This document shows positions 1 to 6,177 of a DNA stretch of 7,368 bases, piece by piece. Source of the stretch: DASZZV01 sp035544835 (GTDB taxonomy: Bacteria; Acidobacteriota; Thermoanaerobaculia; Gp7-AA8); contig DASZZV010000268.1 of the NCBI GenBank assembly GCA_035544835.1, forward strand, positions 1 through 7,368. Direction: 5' to 3'. A model generated the notes under the pieces. The model was not told the DNA's origin. It ran no database searches and saw only the letters and a program-made list of their open reading frames with translations. Positions within the stretch are counted from its first letter, which is position 1; each line of letters starts with the position of its first letter. The position numbers and the translations under genes are program-made.

Positions 1-509
1 GTAGCGAATCGCACGTGGGCGAAGTGAACCGGAGCTTGTTCCGCGAATACCGCAGCCGGCCAGATCGCCAGCCCCGCCGAGGCAGAAGCAACGATCGCCG
101 CCGGAGGGGAGGAAATCGGCATAATTTCGGATTCCGGCACGGATGCGATTATCGGAGCCATCATCAAGTCGCGCGGACTCTCGACCCTGTAGAGAGTCGT
201 GGCGATGAATCCGATCATTGCTGCCGCTGCCAGCGTCGCCGCCGCAGCCACTCTCTTTCGCATCGCCCCTTGTCCGGTAGGCAACAGCAGAGATTCTGCC
301 AGCCTCGCCTCGAGCCGGAATGCGAAGCCCGGCGATGGCTGAATGGTGGGAAGATTTCTTGCCAACAGAAGCGCGCGCCGGATATTGGCGTCGCGCCTCG
401 CGCACCCCGGGCAATCATTCGTGTGCCGCTGCATCTCGACCAGTTCGATGCCGGCGAGAGTATCGTCCACGAAAGCGAGGTGCTTTTCCCTGAAATTTCT
501 ACAGTGCAT
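1..509 (-). CDS. Zinc-finger (ZAS/zf-HC2) membrane anti-sigma factor, C-terminus cut by window edge
   Basis: Reading the minus strand from the ATG at 509 gives 169 codons with no stop up to the window edge, so the C-terminus is missing. The first 36 residues hold a zinc-binding anti-sigma pattern: Cys3, then His29-x3-Cys33-x2-Cys36 (HTNDCPGC). An amphipathic stretch follows (about 40-76), then a basic turn (RKR, 84-86) and one hydrophobic Ala-rich segment (about 87-107). The remainder is Pro/Ala/Ser-rich and probably periplasmic. In this family the N-terminal domain binds an ECF sigma factor and holds it inactive, and a signal through the membrane or the zinc site releases it. The gene lies 68 bases behind an ECF sigma gene on the same strand, which is the usual arrangement for a cognate pair. 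No Shine-Dalgarno sequence precedes the ATG. No other in-frame ATG or GTG lies between the sigma stop and this start. A shorter minus-strand frame at 215-544 is a shadow. The signal sensed cannot be told. Confidence 0.85.
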   Translation of the reverse strand, partial: MHCRNFREKHLAFVDDTLAGIELVEMQRHTNDCPGCARRDANIRRALLLARNLPTIQPSPGFAFRLEARLAESLLLPTGQGAMRKRVAAAATLAAAAMIGFIATTLYRVESPRDLMMAPIIASVPESEIMPISSPPAAIVASASAGLAIWPAAVFAEQAPVHFAHVRFA

Positions 510-546
510 GACGCGGGGTTGAGGGCATGGGGTAGGGTACCCACCA

Positions 547-567
547 GCGGGGCCCGTGTTCCCCCGC
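547..567 (-). other. GC hairpin between sigma and anti-sigma genes
   Basis: In the 68-base gap, GCGGGG (547-552) and CCCCGC (562-567) are exact reverse complements separated by 9 bases, giving a six-pair all-GC stem. A second small palindrome (GGGTACCC) lies a few bases further on toward the anti-sigma start. Neither has a T-run behind it on the minus strand, so it is not a standard intrinsic terminator. It could slow transcription or stabilise the message and so set the sigma to anti-sigma ratio. That role is inference. Confidence 0.3.
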
Positions 568-577
568 CCTGACCCGC

Positions 578-1216
578 CTAATCTACGAACGGTGCAATGA
601 TTTCCGCGAACGAGTTGCGAGCCCTGTTGAGCCTCGACTTCACCGTCCCCAGGTTGCAGTCGGTGATCTCGGCGATTTCCTCGTATGACTTGCCCTCGAG
701 CTCCCGCAGGACGAAAACATCGCGGTGATGTTCGGGAAGCTTTGCCACCGACTCTTCTACGATCTGTCTCAAGTGACGGCGATGGTACATGTCGTCGGGG
801 CGTGAAGCATGGTCTTCAAACTCGAGAGGGCGATCTTCGTCCTGAAAATTCTTCTGGATGGTTTGAAAGAGGACGAGCGGATTTCTCGAGCGGTTTCTCA
901 GCTCGTTCTTCGCCAGATTCGAGGCAATCGTATACGCCCACGTCGAGAATTTTTTCGACCGGTCGAACCGATGCAAATGGCGGTACACCCGGATAAAAAC
1001 TTCCTGCACCAGGTCTTCCGCTTTTTCCCGGTCACCGATCGTCCGATAGATGAAGTTGAGAAGCCGAGTCTGGTAGCGCTCGACCAGCTCGGTAAATGCG
1101 CGCTCCTCGCCTGCCAGGAATGCGCTTACAACCGCGGAGTCGTCCATCGAATGGAGTCTGTCTCGCACCGAGACTTCCGTCACCATAGCCATTTGCTTAC
1201 GAGCTGCCTGCGCCAT
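578..1216 (-). CDS. ECF-type RNA polymerase sigma factor (sigma-70 family)
   Basis: This 212-residue protein directs RNA polymerase to a specific promoter set. Region 2 spans roughly residues 36-110. It contains the core-binding and -10-recognition signatures EKAEDLVQEVFIRVY (64-78) and FSTWAYTIASNLAKNE (90-105). A charged linker of about 45 residues follows, then region 4 (about 157-212). Region 4 starts with LPEHHRDVFVLRELEGKSY and includes the helix-turn-helix SYEEIAE...GTVKSRLNRAR that reads the -35 element. There is no region 1 or 3, as is typical of ECF factors. The start is uncertain. The open frame extends 60 codons further up to a GTG at 1396, but those residues do not look like sigma sequence, so the ATG at 1216 was chosen. 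ATGs at 1192, 1186 and 1147 are also possible. The next gene downstream encodes a zinc-finger anti-sigma protein, probably its inhibitor. No ECF-type GGAAC promoter pointing into this gene was found, so autoregulation is not shown by the sequence. Confidence 0.92.
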   Translation of the reverse strand: MAQAARKQMAMVTEVSVRDRLHSMDDSAVVSAFLAGEERAFTELVERYQTRLLNFIYRTIGDREKAEDLVQEVFIRVYRHLHRFDRSKKFSTWAYTIASNLAKNELRNRSRNPLVLFQTIQKNFQDEDRPLEFEDHASRPDDMYHRRHLRQIVEESVAKLPEHHRDVFVLRELEGKSYEEIAEITDCNLGTVKSRLNRARNSFAEIIAPFVD

Positions 1217-1459
1217 TTTTAATCCCGAAAAGGGTGAGGACTGAGCACGGTGGACCGTCTCAGCCTCATTCGAGGAACTTGTTGACGCGTTAACTAATGC
1301 ACACCTCATGCCCAGCCGCAGAAATTCCCAACCTATGCTCTGGCAATCAGTTACGACACTGGTGCGAAAGAATTGTGTCCAAATTCCAACGCCCACTGTC
1401 CACTCTGCATGACAAGCTTGACGCGTCTGTAGTGTTAGACCGTCGCCGAGCCGAAATGG
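1217..1459 (-). promoter_or_regulatory. Intergenic region upstream of the sigma gene, likely promoter region
   Basis: This 243-base gap is the largest in the window and separates the Nudix stop from the sigma start on the same strand, so the sigma promoter probably lies here. No convincing -35/-10 pair was found for the minus strand. GGAATTT occurs twice on the minus strand (1387 to 1381 and 1328 to 1322). GGAACTT occurs at 1274-1280 on the plus strand but points away from the sigma gene. TTGACGCGT occurs twice on the plus strand (1282-1290 and 1418-1426). The sigma frame stays open through part of the gap, but the residues look non-coding. Confidence 0.35.
1420..1444 (-). terminator. Hairpin after the Nudix gene, possible terminator
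   Basis: Starting 15 bases past the Nudix stop codon, GACG-c-GTCT (1420-1428) can pair with AGACCGTC (1437-1444). This gives eight base pairs with one bulged base and an eight-base loop. The position fits the end of the M16-M16-Nudix transcript. On the minus strand the 3' side continues with AAGCTTGTC and not a T-run, so a typical factor-independent terminator is not shown. It may instead be an mRNA 3'-end stabiliser or chance. Confidence 0.3.
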
Positions 1460-2029
1460 TTAACTGAAATCTTTGAGTCGGGCAGAGCAGAGGATTCCCA
1501 GAGCGGTTTTGGCGTCGACGATCTCCCCTCCTTCTGTCATTTGGAGGGCGGTCGACAACCGCACTGGAACTTCGTCGATGAACTCATCCCGTTCACGGGC
1601 GAGAGTCCCCGCTTCCAGATTCCATGCGACAAAGAGGTGGATTCTCTCGTCGGTGAACCCGGGCGTTGTATAGAGCTCGAACAGCTTTCGAAAGTTTCGC
1701 GCCTTCCGCCCTGTTTCCTCTTCAAGCTCTCGAGCGGCACAGGCTTCGGGGGTCTCGCCCGGTTCCAGCTGTCCCGCAGGAATTTCCAATAGGAAGGAAT
1801 CGGCGGCATACCGGTACTGCCTAATGAGCAGAATGCGCGGATCTTCGGATCGCGGGTCGTCGAGAAAGGGAACGACTGCGCTCGCACCGGGATGCCGGAT
1901 CATCTCCAGCTCTCCCACGGACCCATCCGGGAATCGGACCGTGTCCACATCGAGCGAGATCACTTTGCCCGAATAGGCGCGCCTCGTTTTCAGTCGTGGC
2001 GGACGATTGTCACTGCCTTCAAGGTTCAT
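1460..2029 (-). CDS. Nudix hydrolase, ADP-ribose pyrophosphatase-like
   Basis: This 189-residue cytosolic enzyme should cleave a nucleoside diphosphate linked to another group, most likely ADP-ribose to AMP plus ribose 5-phosphate. The Nudix box runs from Gly86 to Arg108: G86, E92, then RELEEETG at 100-107, which matches Gx5Ex7REUxEExG except that the final hydrophobic residue is Arg. The Glu residues of this segment bind the metal. EIPAG just before the box (82-86), LLIRQYRYA (67-75) and the TPGFTDE stretch after it are typical of the NudF/ADPRase group. The length is close to the family norm. The ATG at 2029 lies 9 bases behind the stop of the M16 gene, so the two are probably co-transcribed. 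A weak AGG is the only ribosome-binding hint. Substrate preference within the ADP-sugar group cannot be read from the sequence. Confidence 0.92.
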   Translation of the reverse strand: MNLEGSDNRPPRLKTRRAYSGKVISLDVDTVRFPDGSVGELEMIRHPGASAVVPFLDDPRSEDPRILLIRQYRYAADSFLLEIPAGQLEPGETPEACAARELEEETGRKARNFRKLFELYTTPGFTDERIHLFVAWNLEAGTLARERDEFIDEVPVRLSTALQMTEGGEIVDAKTALGILCSARLKDFS

Positions 2030-2038
2030 GAGGCCTGT

Positions 2039-3388
2039 CTAATTAGCAGCTGTTTCCACGACACCGAGGCCCAGCGCGCCCACCGAATCACTAACCGCCG
2101 AGACGTCGCCCACGATCATTGTCTGGAGCATTTCCGCCTTGAGGTGGTTTCTGGCGGCTTCGAGCACGTCTCCGGCTGATACCGCCTGAATGTTGGCTCG
2201 GTATTCTCCGTAGTAATTCGGTGGTAGCTCGTGAACAATCATGTTGGCGAGCGCCGCGGCAACTGCCGCCGTGGTTTCGTACCTGATCGGGAATACGCCG
2301 TCGAGATAATCCTTTGCCAGCGAGAGCTCCGACGGCGAGACCGATTGTTCGCGGATCTTCTCGAACTCGATGAGAATTTCCTTCAGCGCCGCAGCCGTCA
2401 CTTCGGTCTGCACCGCGGTGGAGATGACGAATGGCCCCACATCCTTTCGCCAATCGAAGTATGAAGACGCGCCGTATGTGTAGCCGTGCGCCTCACGGAG
2501 GTTGAGATTGATTCGCGATCCAAAAAGCCCGCCGAGGATCGCGTTCATGACTACGACGGGGAAGTAGTCGGGATGGTTCCGCGGAAGCCCTGCGTGCCCG
2601 ACTCTCAGTTCCGATTGCGGGGCGCCGGGCTTGTCGAGGATGCGCAGCCGTCGCGTGCTGGAAGCGATGGTGTTGTGGCGAGCGGGGTTGGTTGACCGTC
2701 GCTCGGGCCAGTCCGCAAACCGCCGTGAGAGCTTCTCCCGAACCTCGTTGAACGAGACGTCGCCGGCGGCGATGAAGGTGGTGGCGGCGGGGCTGTATGC
2801 GCGATCATAACAATTCACGATATCCTCCCGGCAGATCCCCGCCACGCTCTCCTGCGAGCCGCCGCCTTGAATCGCGAACCGTGATTCAGGAGAATACAGG
2901 AATGACTCGAATGCCTCATCCGCAAGGGCGCGGGGCTCCGATTCAATCTGAAGCAGATCGGCGATGCGCTCTGATTTGAGTCTCTGTAACTCTCGTTCGG
3001 GGAAGGTGGGCCCGAGAAGTACCTCGCCGAGAAGGTCGGTTACCCGATCGAGGTGCTCGCTCAGAAAGGTGATCCTCGCTGTCGAGCTGTCCCAGTCGGC
3101 GCCCGTGTCGAGCGAGGTTCCAAGGTTTTCGAGCTCTTCGGCAAGATCGCTTCCCGTTCGGGCTTTCGTTCCTTCGACGAGAAGCTTCGCTGTCAGGCGG
3201 GCCGCGCCCTCGCGATTCTCAGGGTCGCGCGCCGAGCCGGAATCCATCACTGCCATCAGCGTTGCGAGCGGCAGTCTGGGCATCGTGCACACGATGAGAC
3301 GTGCGCCGCCAACCAGCTGTCCGCGCTCGAAAGACGGAAACTGGTAGGGGCGGGGCGTGCCTGCGCCCGGTCGCTTCACCGTTACCAT
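2039..3388 (-). CDS. M16 (insulinase-like) peptidase homologue, non-catalytic subunit
   Basis: This 449-residue protein has the two-domain M16B fold but no zinc site. Where the partner has HLFEH, this protein reads RLTAK (Arg64, Ala67, Lys68), so both His ligands and the catalytic Glu are gone. The C-terminal half keeps the substrate-binding pair: Arg298 and Tyr305 in NLREAHGYTYG, with the usual seven-residue spacing. That is the known signature of the non-catalytic partner in bacterial heterodimeric M16B peptidases, where one subunit supplies zinc and the other supplies Arg/Tyr. The partner gene ends 30 bases upstream and the Nudix gene starts 9 bases downstream, so one operon is likely. There is no signal peptide or membrane segment, so the protein looks cytosolic. 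The start is the ATG at 3388, with no Shine-Dalgarno sequence before it. The peptide substrate is unknown. Confidence 0.92.
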   Translation of the reverse strand: MVTVKRPGAGTPRPYQFPSFERGQLVGGARLIVCTMPRLPLATLMAVMDSGSARDPENREGAARLTAKLLVEGTKARTGSDLAEELENLGTSLDTGADWDSSTARITFLSEHLDRVTDLLGEVLLGPTFPERELQRLKSERIADLLQIESEPRALADEAFESFLYSPESRFAIQGGGSQESVAGICREDIVNCYDRAYSPAATTFIAAGDVSFNEVREKLSRRFADWPERRSTNPARHNTIASSTRRLRILDKPGAPQSELRVGHAGLPRNHPDYFPVVVMNAILGGLFGSRINLNLREAHGYTYGASSYFDWRKDVGPFVISTAVQTEVTAAALKEILIEFEKIREQSVSPSELSLAKDYLDGVFPIRYETTAAVAAALANMIVHELPPNYYGEYRANIQAVSAGDVLEAARNHLKAEMLQTMIVGDVSAVSDSVGALGLGVVETAAN

Positions 3389-3418
3389 TGTTTCGGCCCG
3401 TGGGGCTTGAGCATCATC

Positions 3419-4693
3419 TCACGCGCCCTTGTCGTTAGGCACGTAGAGGAGGCGGGAGCGGACAGGTGTTTGCAAATACTTCCTCGCAAACTCATTCACG
3501 CGATCCGCCGTTACGCTCTGATACCTGGAGGCTTGTTCGTTGACCAGCGCGGGATCTTCGAAATACGTGGCGAAGAGTGAAATACGGTCCGCTCGCTCCG
3601 ACGCCGATTCCAGTGCCTTCATGAGCTCTGTCATTACCAACGCCGTTGCGCGCTCCACCTCGACCTCGGTCACCCCCTCGGAGAGAAAAAGGTCGAGCTC
3701 CGCCTCCACTGAATCCAGCAGAGTCTCCTCGCTCACCTCCTGGCGCGCTGTCACGTCCGTCACCAAAAGATCACTCCCCTTTGCCAGATCCAATGTGAAC
3801 GCAGAGACCTCCGCCGCGACCTGTTTCTCACGCACCAGGCTTCTGAACAGTCTGCTTGATTTGCCAGTTCCGAGAATTGCCGCGCAGACGCTGGCGGCAT
3901 AGTACTCCTCGCTTCCGAACACAGGAGAGCGTGCCGCAACGAACAACCTGGAGAGGGCCACCTTGTCCGGAATACGCGTGAGAGCCGGAGATTGGAAATC
4001 ACTCGGCACGCTCATCTCCGGACGGGTGAATGCTCGCCTGCCCCCAGGAATTGATCCGAAATACTCCTCGATGAGCCGGCGTGCCTCCGGTTTCTCGAAA
4101 TCGCCGCAGACGGTCAGCACGGCGTTGTCAGGCACGTAGTAGGTCGCGAAGAATTCCGCGACATCATCCAGCGACGCCGCGGAAAGATCCTCCATCGACC
4201 CAATCAACGAATGGTGAAATGGGTGCTGGGCCGGAAATGATATCTCCTGCAGCTTTTCCAGCGTTGTCCCGTACGGCTGGTTGTCCACGCTCCATCGCCG
4301 CTCGTTTTTCACCACATCCCGTTGATTGTCGAGCTTTTCCTGCGTCATCGCCGGAAGTAGCTCGCCCATCCGGTCCGCTTCCAGCCACAGCGCGAGAGCG
4401 AGCTGATTCGAGGGTACGGTTTCGAAGTAATTGGTGCGCTCCAGCCACGTCGATCCGTTCAGGGTGCCCCCTGCGCGCTGGATCAGCTCAAAATGCTCAT
4501 TCGATGCGACATGCGCGGAGCCCTGGAAGAGCATGTGCTCGAAGAGGTGAGCGAATCCCGTTCTCCCCGGGCGCTCGTTCGCCGATCCCACGTGGTACCA
4601 GATATTCACCGCCACCAGCGGCACGCTGTGGTCCTCCGAAAGCGTCACGAACAGACCATTCGGCAGCCGGAAACTTTCAATCGGAATTCGCAT
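3419..4693 (-). CDS. M16 (insulinase-like) zinc metallopeptidase, catalytic subunit
   Basis: From the ATG at 4693 the product is 424 residues. The inverted zinc motif HLFEH lies at residues 49-53 (His49 and His53 bind zinc, Glu52 is the general base). The third ligand is probably Glu131 in VVKNERR, about 77 residues further, matching the M16 spacing. The second domain reads LVREKQVAAEVSAF near residues 286-299. It keeps the Arg (288) but has Glu295 where the substrate-binding Tyr should be, so this subunit probably cannot bind peptide alone and needs the neighbour that has the pair. No signal peptide is seen, so action in the cytosol is likely. In-frame GTG and ATG codons at 4756 and 4753 would lengthen the protein by 20-21 residues and overlap the divergent hydrolase gene. 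Family similarity starts near RIPIESFRLPNG, so 4693 is preferred. No Shine-Dalgarno sequence precedes either start. Confidence 0.92.
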   Translation of the reverse strand: MRIPIESFRLPNGLFVTLSEDHSVPLVAVNIWYHVGSANERPGRTGFAHLFEHMLFQGSAHVASNEHFELIQRAGGTLNGSTWLERTNYFETVPSNQLALALWLEADRMGELLPAMTQEKLDNQRDVVKNERRWSVDNQPYGTTLEKLQEISFPAQHPFHHSLIGSMEDLSAASLDDVAEFFATYYVPDNAVLTVCGDFEKPEARRLIEEYFGSIPGGRRAFTRPEMSVPSDFQSPALTRIPDKVALSRLFVAARSPVFGSEEYYAASVCAAILGTGKSSRLFRSLVREKQVAAEVSAFTLDLAKGSDLLVTDVTARQEVSEETLLDSVEAELDLFLSEGVTEVEVERATALVMTELMKALESASERADRISLFATYFEDPALVNEQASRYQSVTADRVNEFARKYLQTPVRSRLLYVPNDKGA

Positions 4694-4716
4694 CGTGGTA
4701 AATTGCCCGTCCGCCA
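4694..4716. promoter_or_regulatory. 23-base divergent start region
   Basis: The M16 gene (minus) and the hydrolase (plus) start only 23 bases apart, so both promoters must overlap coding sequence or sit almost at the start codons. TAAATT at 4699-4704 on the plus strand (read as AATTTA on the minus strand) is the only AT-rich patch and could act as a -10 element in either direction. No good -35 was found at 16-18 bases on either side. Promoter identity is inference. Confidence 0.25.
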
Positions 4717-5517
4717 ATGTCGGTCGCAATCTTCGCTGGACTCCTGCTGGCATCACTCCTCCTTATCCTGTGGCTCGCGCAGGAGAGGATTGTTTTTCAG
4801 CCGCCCGCTGATTTCTCCGAGCATGATAACGGTGGTGCGAGGAGGGTCGAGTATCGCGCCTCCGACGGTCAGGCTCTCGTCGGCTTCCTCATCGAACCGC
4901 CTGATCGCGCGGTGGGCCTGCTGATCTGCTTTCACGGAAATGCCGATCTTGCCGCGTGGCAGTGCGATTGGGGGCGGGAAGTGAGCCGTCGCACCGCCCA
5001 CGCCGTATTCCTGGCCGAATATCGCGGTTACTTCGGTTTAGGGGGGAAGCCCACCTATCGTTCGACGCAGCTCGACTCCGATGCCGCCTATCGCGCCGCT
5101 CTCGAAGCGACGCTATTGCCCGCCGATTCGGTTTCCTTCTTCGGCCACTCGCTTGGAAGTGCCATTGCCGTCGAGCTTGGCGTCCGGCTGCCGGCGAGGA
5201 GACTTCTCCTCCAGGCTCCATTTAGCTCTGCCCGAGCAATGGGCCGTCTCGTCATCGGTCGCCCCCTCCTCCTCCTATGGAGCCGGTTGTCCCGAGTTCA
5301 TTTCGACACGGAGCGACGGGTCTCCTAACTCGAGGCTCCGGTGTCGGTTGTGCACGGGCTGCGCGATCGGATCGTGCCGGTACGGATGGGAAGGGCTGTT
5401 TACGACAGCTCACGCGTAAAGGGAGACCTTCTTATCATACCGGAGGCGGGCCACAACGACATTCCGAAAGCTGGAGGGGACAACTACTGGGCGTGGGTCT
5501 CCGCATCCCTCGCCTGA
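4717..5517 (+). pseudogene. Alpha/beta hydrolase (BEM46/ABHD13-like), split by an in-frame TAA stop
   Basis: The frame starts with an N-terminal membrane segment (about residues 4-21) followed by QERIVFQPP, a typical opening of this membrane-anchored serine hydrolase group. Next come the strand and oxyanion region ICFHGNAD (70-77), EYRGY (101-105) and the nucleophile elbow GHSLGS with Ser145. At 5326-5328 a TAA ends the protein after 203 residues. Reading straight through in the same frame gives 62 more residues of clear family sequence. These include APVSVVHGLRDRIVP with the triad Asp217 and PEAGHND with the triad His246, ending at TGA 5515-5517. There is no frameshift. The truncated product lacks two of the three catalytic residues and should be inactive. 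The usual GYGxSxG loop is also altered to GYFGLGG. Explanations are a recent nonsense mutation (for example CAA to TAA), a base-call or assembly error, or readthrough. The natural substrate of this family is mostly unknown. Confidence 0.85.
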
Positions 5518-5547
5518 GCGCCGCAGATTAGTATCAATAGAGTACTA

Positions 5548-6162
5548 TTACTGTTCAACCAGCGGGCGCTCGAAGAGGAATGCGAGCGGGGCTTTGATTG
5601 ATTCGCTCATGATGTACTTCCATCTCTCCTCCCGGTTCGGCGAGATCGGACTCGTCTGCGTGGGAGAAGTGTAGGCGGTGAGTCCGAGACGCTTTGCAAT
5701 CACCCAAAGCCGGAGCATGTGAAAGGGATCGCTCACCAGCAACGCGCTCGAAGCCCTTCGCTCGCGAAGTATCTCCGCAACTGCCCGCATCGACTCACTG
5801 GTCGTTCTACCCGCATTTTCCACGACGATCATACTGTCCGGAACGCCCTGCTTGCGGACATACGACCTCCCCACCTCGGCTTCACTCGTCGTATCGCCGG
5901 ATCCCGTTCCTCCCGTGAGCACCAATAGCCCGCTGGGGTCCCTTCGCCAAAGCTCAATTCCGTGATCGAGCCGCGCTTTCAGTACTGGAGAAGGGCGGCC
6001 GGCGTACTGCGCAGCACCCAGGACGACCACCGCCCCCGCCGGCCTCGCTTGATCCCTCTCACTCCAGACCAGTACTGCAATGGCAGAAAGTGTCCAGAGC
6101 ACCAGCAACGTGAGCAACACCGCGATCACGGATCGCCGGAAGATTTCTACTAGACCCCGCAT
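5548..6162 (-). CDS. YdcF/SanA family protein (DUF218), membrane-anchored
   Basis: This 204-residue protein has one N-terminal membrane helix (about residues 11-33) after a short basic cytosolic tail (RR at 9-10), and the rest probably faces the periplasm. The DUF218 domain follows. AVVVLGAAQ is at 44-52. PVLKARLDHGIELW, LTGGTG (82-87), SEAEVG and the ENAGRTTSES segment come next, then the SDPFHMLR loop. These are the conserved blocks of the ElyC/SanA/YdcF family, in which some members affect cell-envelope integrity or antibiotic barrier function. The biochemical reaction is not settled. The ATG at 6162 is 15 bases behind the stop of the upstream nuclease gene, so they are probably co-transcribed. 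The gene converges on the broken hydrolase, with 30 bases between the two stops and no strong terminator. Confidence 0.9.
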   Translation of the reverse strand: MRGLVEIFRRSVIAVLLTLLVLWTLSAIAVLVWSERDQARPAGAVVVLGAAQYAGRPSPVLKARLDHGIELWRRDPSGLLVLTGGTGSGDTTSEAEVGRSYVRKQGVPDSMIVVENAGRTTSESMRAVAEILRERRASSALLVSDPFHMLRLWVIAKRLGLTAYTSPTQTSPISPNREERWKYIMSESIKAPLAFLFERPLVEQ

Positions 6163-6177
6163 AGACGTAAGCTAGGG

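Noticed and set aside
215..544. 109-residue minus-strand open frame near the sigma gene
   Set aside because: Shifted frame of the anti-sigma gene. It lacks the His-x3-Cys-x2-Cys motif, which is present in the frame starting at 509.
15..572. 185-residue plus-strand open frame
   Set aside because: Very Arg-rich, with no recognisable motif, and antisense to the anti-sigma gene, whose frame has a clear zinc motif and membrane segment.
1217..1396. 60-codon N-terminal extension of the sigma factor from the GTG at 1396
   Set aside because: Composition does not match ECF sigma factors, and the residues seem to be read from the promoter region.
3053..3580. 175-residue plus-strand frame spanning the junction of the two M16 genes
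   Set aside because: Antisense to two well-supported genes, with no family motif. Long antisense frames are common in GC-rich DNA.
4081..4701. 206-residue plus-strand frame antisense to the catalytic M16 gene
   Set aside because: Low-complexity Arg/Pro/Ser composition and no motifs; a shadow of the peptidase gene.
5277..5531. Plus-strand frame over the end of the hydrolase, suggesting a frameshift
   Set aside because: The true continuation of the hydrolase is in the original frame after the TAA, so no frameshift is needed. This other frame shows no family motif.
5536..5549. AATAG-AGTA-CTATT inverted repeat between the convergent hydrolase and YdcF genes as a two-way terminator
   Set aside because: Only five mostly AT pairs, with no T-run on either side and overlap with the YdcF stop codon; too weak to call.
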